This document shows, piece by piece, positions 35,539 through 35,861 of a stretch of DNA of 35,861 bases; position 1 is the first letter of the stretch, and each line of letters opens with the position of its first letter. The translations under genes were made by a program, and so were the position numbers. Source of the DNA: Pseudomonadota bacterium (lineage in GTDB: Bacteria > Pseudomonadota > Gammaproteobacteria > UBA1113); the NCBI GenBank assembly GCA_021781965.1, contig JAJXVU010000023.1, positions 1 through 35,861 on the forward strand, read 5' to 3'. A model generated the notes under the pieces. It made no database searches. It saw only the letters and a program-made list of their open reading frames with translations, and had not been told where the DNA came from.

Positions 35539-35861
35539 TTAAGGTTTCGTCACGTTAAAAGATCCAGAGGAGCTTTGTTCCACCAAGCCTTTTTTATCCT
35601 GCTGCTTTAGGTCTGCTTGCGTAGAAATATCTATCCTTCCCAATAAGCCAAAACGTTCTCGACCCTGCCTTGCTAGGAAGGCAATTGGCGGCGTAGGGGT
35701 CGGCTTCGGTGTAGGCGTTGGCCTTGGCGTCGGCGTGGGGGTCGGCTTCGGCGTAGGTGTGGGCCTTGGCGTCGGCGTAGGGGTCGGCTTCGGCGTAGGC
35801 GTAGGGGTTGGCTGCGGGGCAGAGGTTGGAATAGGCGTAGGGGGAGGGGTTGGGGTGGGGG
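35539..35861 (-). CDS. Thr-Pro repeat protein, C-terminal part (5' end outside window)
   Basis: An open minus-strand frame runs from the window edge to TAA at 35541-35539, immediately followed by TGA. It has no start in the window. The visible 106 residues begin with Pro/Thr-rich sequence, then repeats of a 14-residue unit [14 protein letters not shown]. They end in a non-repetitive tail ([19 protein letters not shown], about 50 residues, with a Ser-rich stretch [13 protein letters not shown] at the very end). Thr-Pro repeats form stiff, extended spacers, as in surface proteins, TonB-like periplasm-spanning proteins or secreted proteins. Which applies depends on the missing N-terminal part. 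The third codon position is strongly G/C-biased in the repeat, unlike the AT-rich large genes. Confidence 0.7.
   Translation of the reverse strand, partial: PTPTPPPTPIPTSAPQPTPTPTPKPTPTPTPRPTPTPKPTPTPTPRPTPTPKPTPTPPIAFLARQGRERFGLLGRIDISTQADLKQQDKKGLVEQSSSGSFNVTKP
35693..35808. repeat. 42-bp coding tandem repeat (Thr-Pro units)
   Basis: Units start at 35693, 35735 and 35777 (the last is partial), each 42 bp and close to identical, encoding 14-residue Pro-Thr/Lys/Arg blocks on the minus strand. The unit length keeps the frame, so gain or loss of units would only change spacer length. Confidence 0.85.

Overview
The window looks like a chromosomal segment of a host-associated gammaproteobacterium, most plausibly of the order Legionellales (Coxiella/Legionella/Berkiella-like). 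Reasons: gammaproteobacterial gene clusters (holB-pilZ-tatD, rpsO-pnp, mfd-dapD-dapE-ddl), moderate-to-low GC, and several large AT-rich genes for eukaryote-like or repeat-rich proteins typical of intracellular bacteria that use secreted effectors. No 16S or other taxonomic marker was compared, so this placement is inference.

Layout. 1-1461: end of nrdA, a hairpin, and nrdB (class I ribonucleotide reductase). 1814-4018 (-): a 734-aa protein with an N-terminal HAD-phosphatase-like domain, a coiled-coil-rich body and a Ser-rich linker. 4698-9418 (-): tatD, pilZ, holB, pnp, rpsO. 9767-10996 (+): an HU-like protein with a Lys-rich tail, then a Lys-rich disordered protein. 11001-12326 (-): hemH and a thioredoxin-like gene. 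12902-15439 (+): an 845-aa protein built from two diverged copies of one module. 15511-18222 (-): fabV and two tandemly duplicated lipoprotein genes. 18316-20073: an MDR oxidoreductase, then a higB-higA toxin-antitoxin pair with a clear promoter/operator. 20361-26823 (+): mfd, dapD, dapE and ddl with overlapping junctions. 26855-32995 (-): a 2046-aa helical protein ending in a complete Rab/Ras-type small GTPase domain. 33335-35008 (+): fhs. 35176-35861 (-): an IS4-type transposase remnant abutting the 3' end of a Thr-Pro-repeat protein that runs out of the window.

Main discovery candidate. The 2046-aa Rab-fusion gene and the 734-aa HAD gene lie 29 kb apart and share almost no protein sequence, yet they have nearly the same promoter. 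Each has two TTAA-type octamers repeated with an 11-bp period (18 of 19 positions identical), then exactly 7 bp, then a good -10 hexamer. This resembles the PmrA boxes that control Dot/Icm effector genes in Legionella and Coxiella. It suggests that the two giant proteins, and possibly the other Ser-rich proteins here, belong to a co-regulated secreted-effector set.

The rest is mostly housekeeping: deoxynucleotide synthesis, RNA decay, DNA repair and replication, haem, fatty-acid, diaminopimelate and peptidoglycan precursor synthesis, and one-carbon metabolism. No rRNA, tRNA or CRISPR array was recognised.
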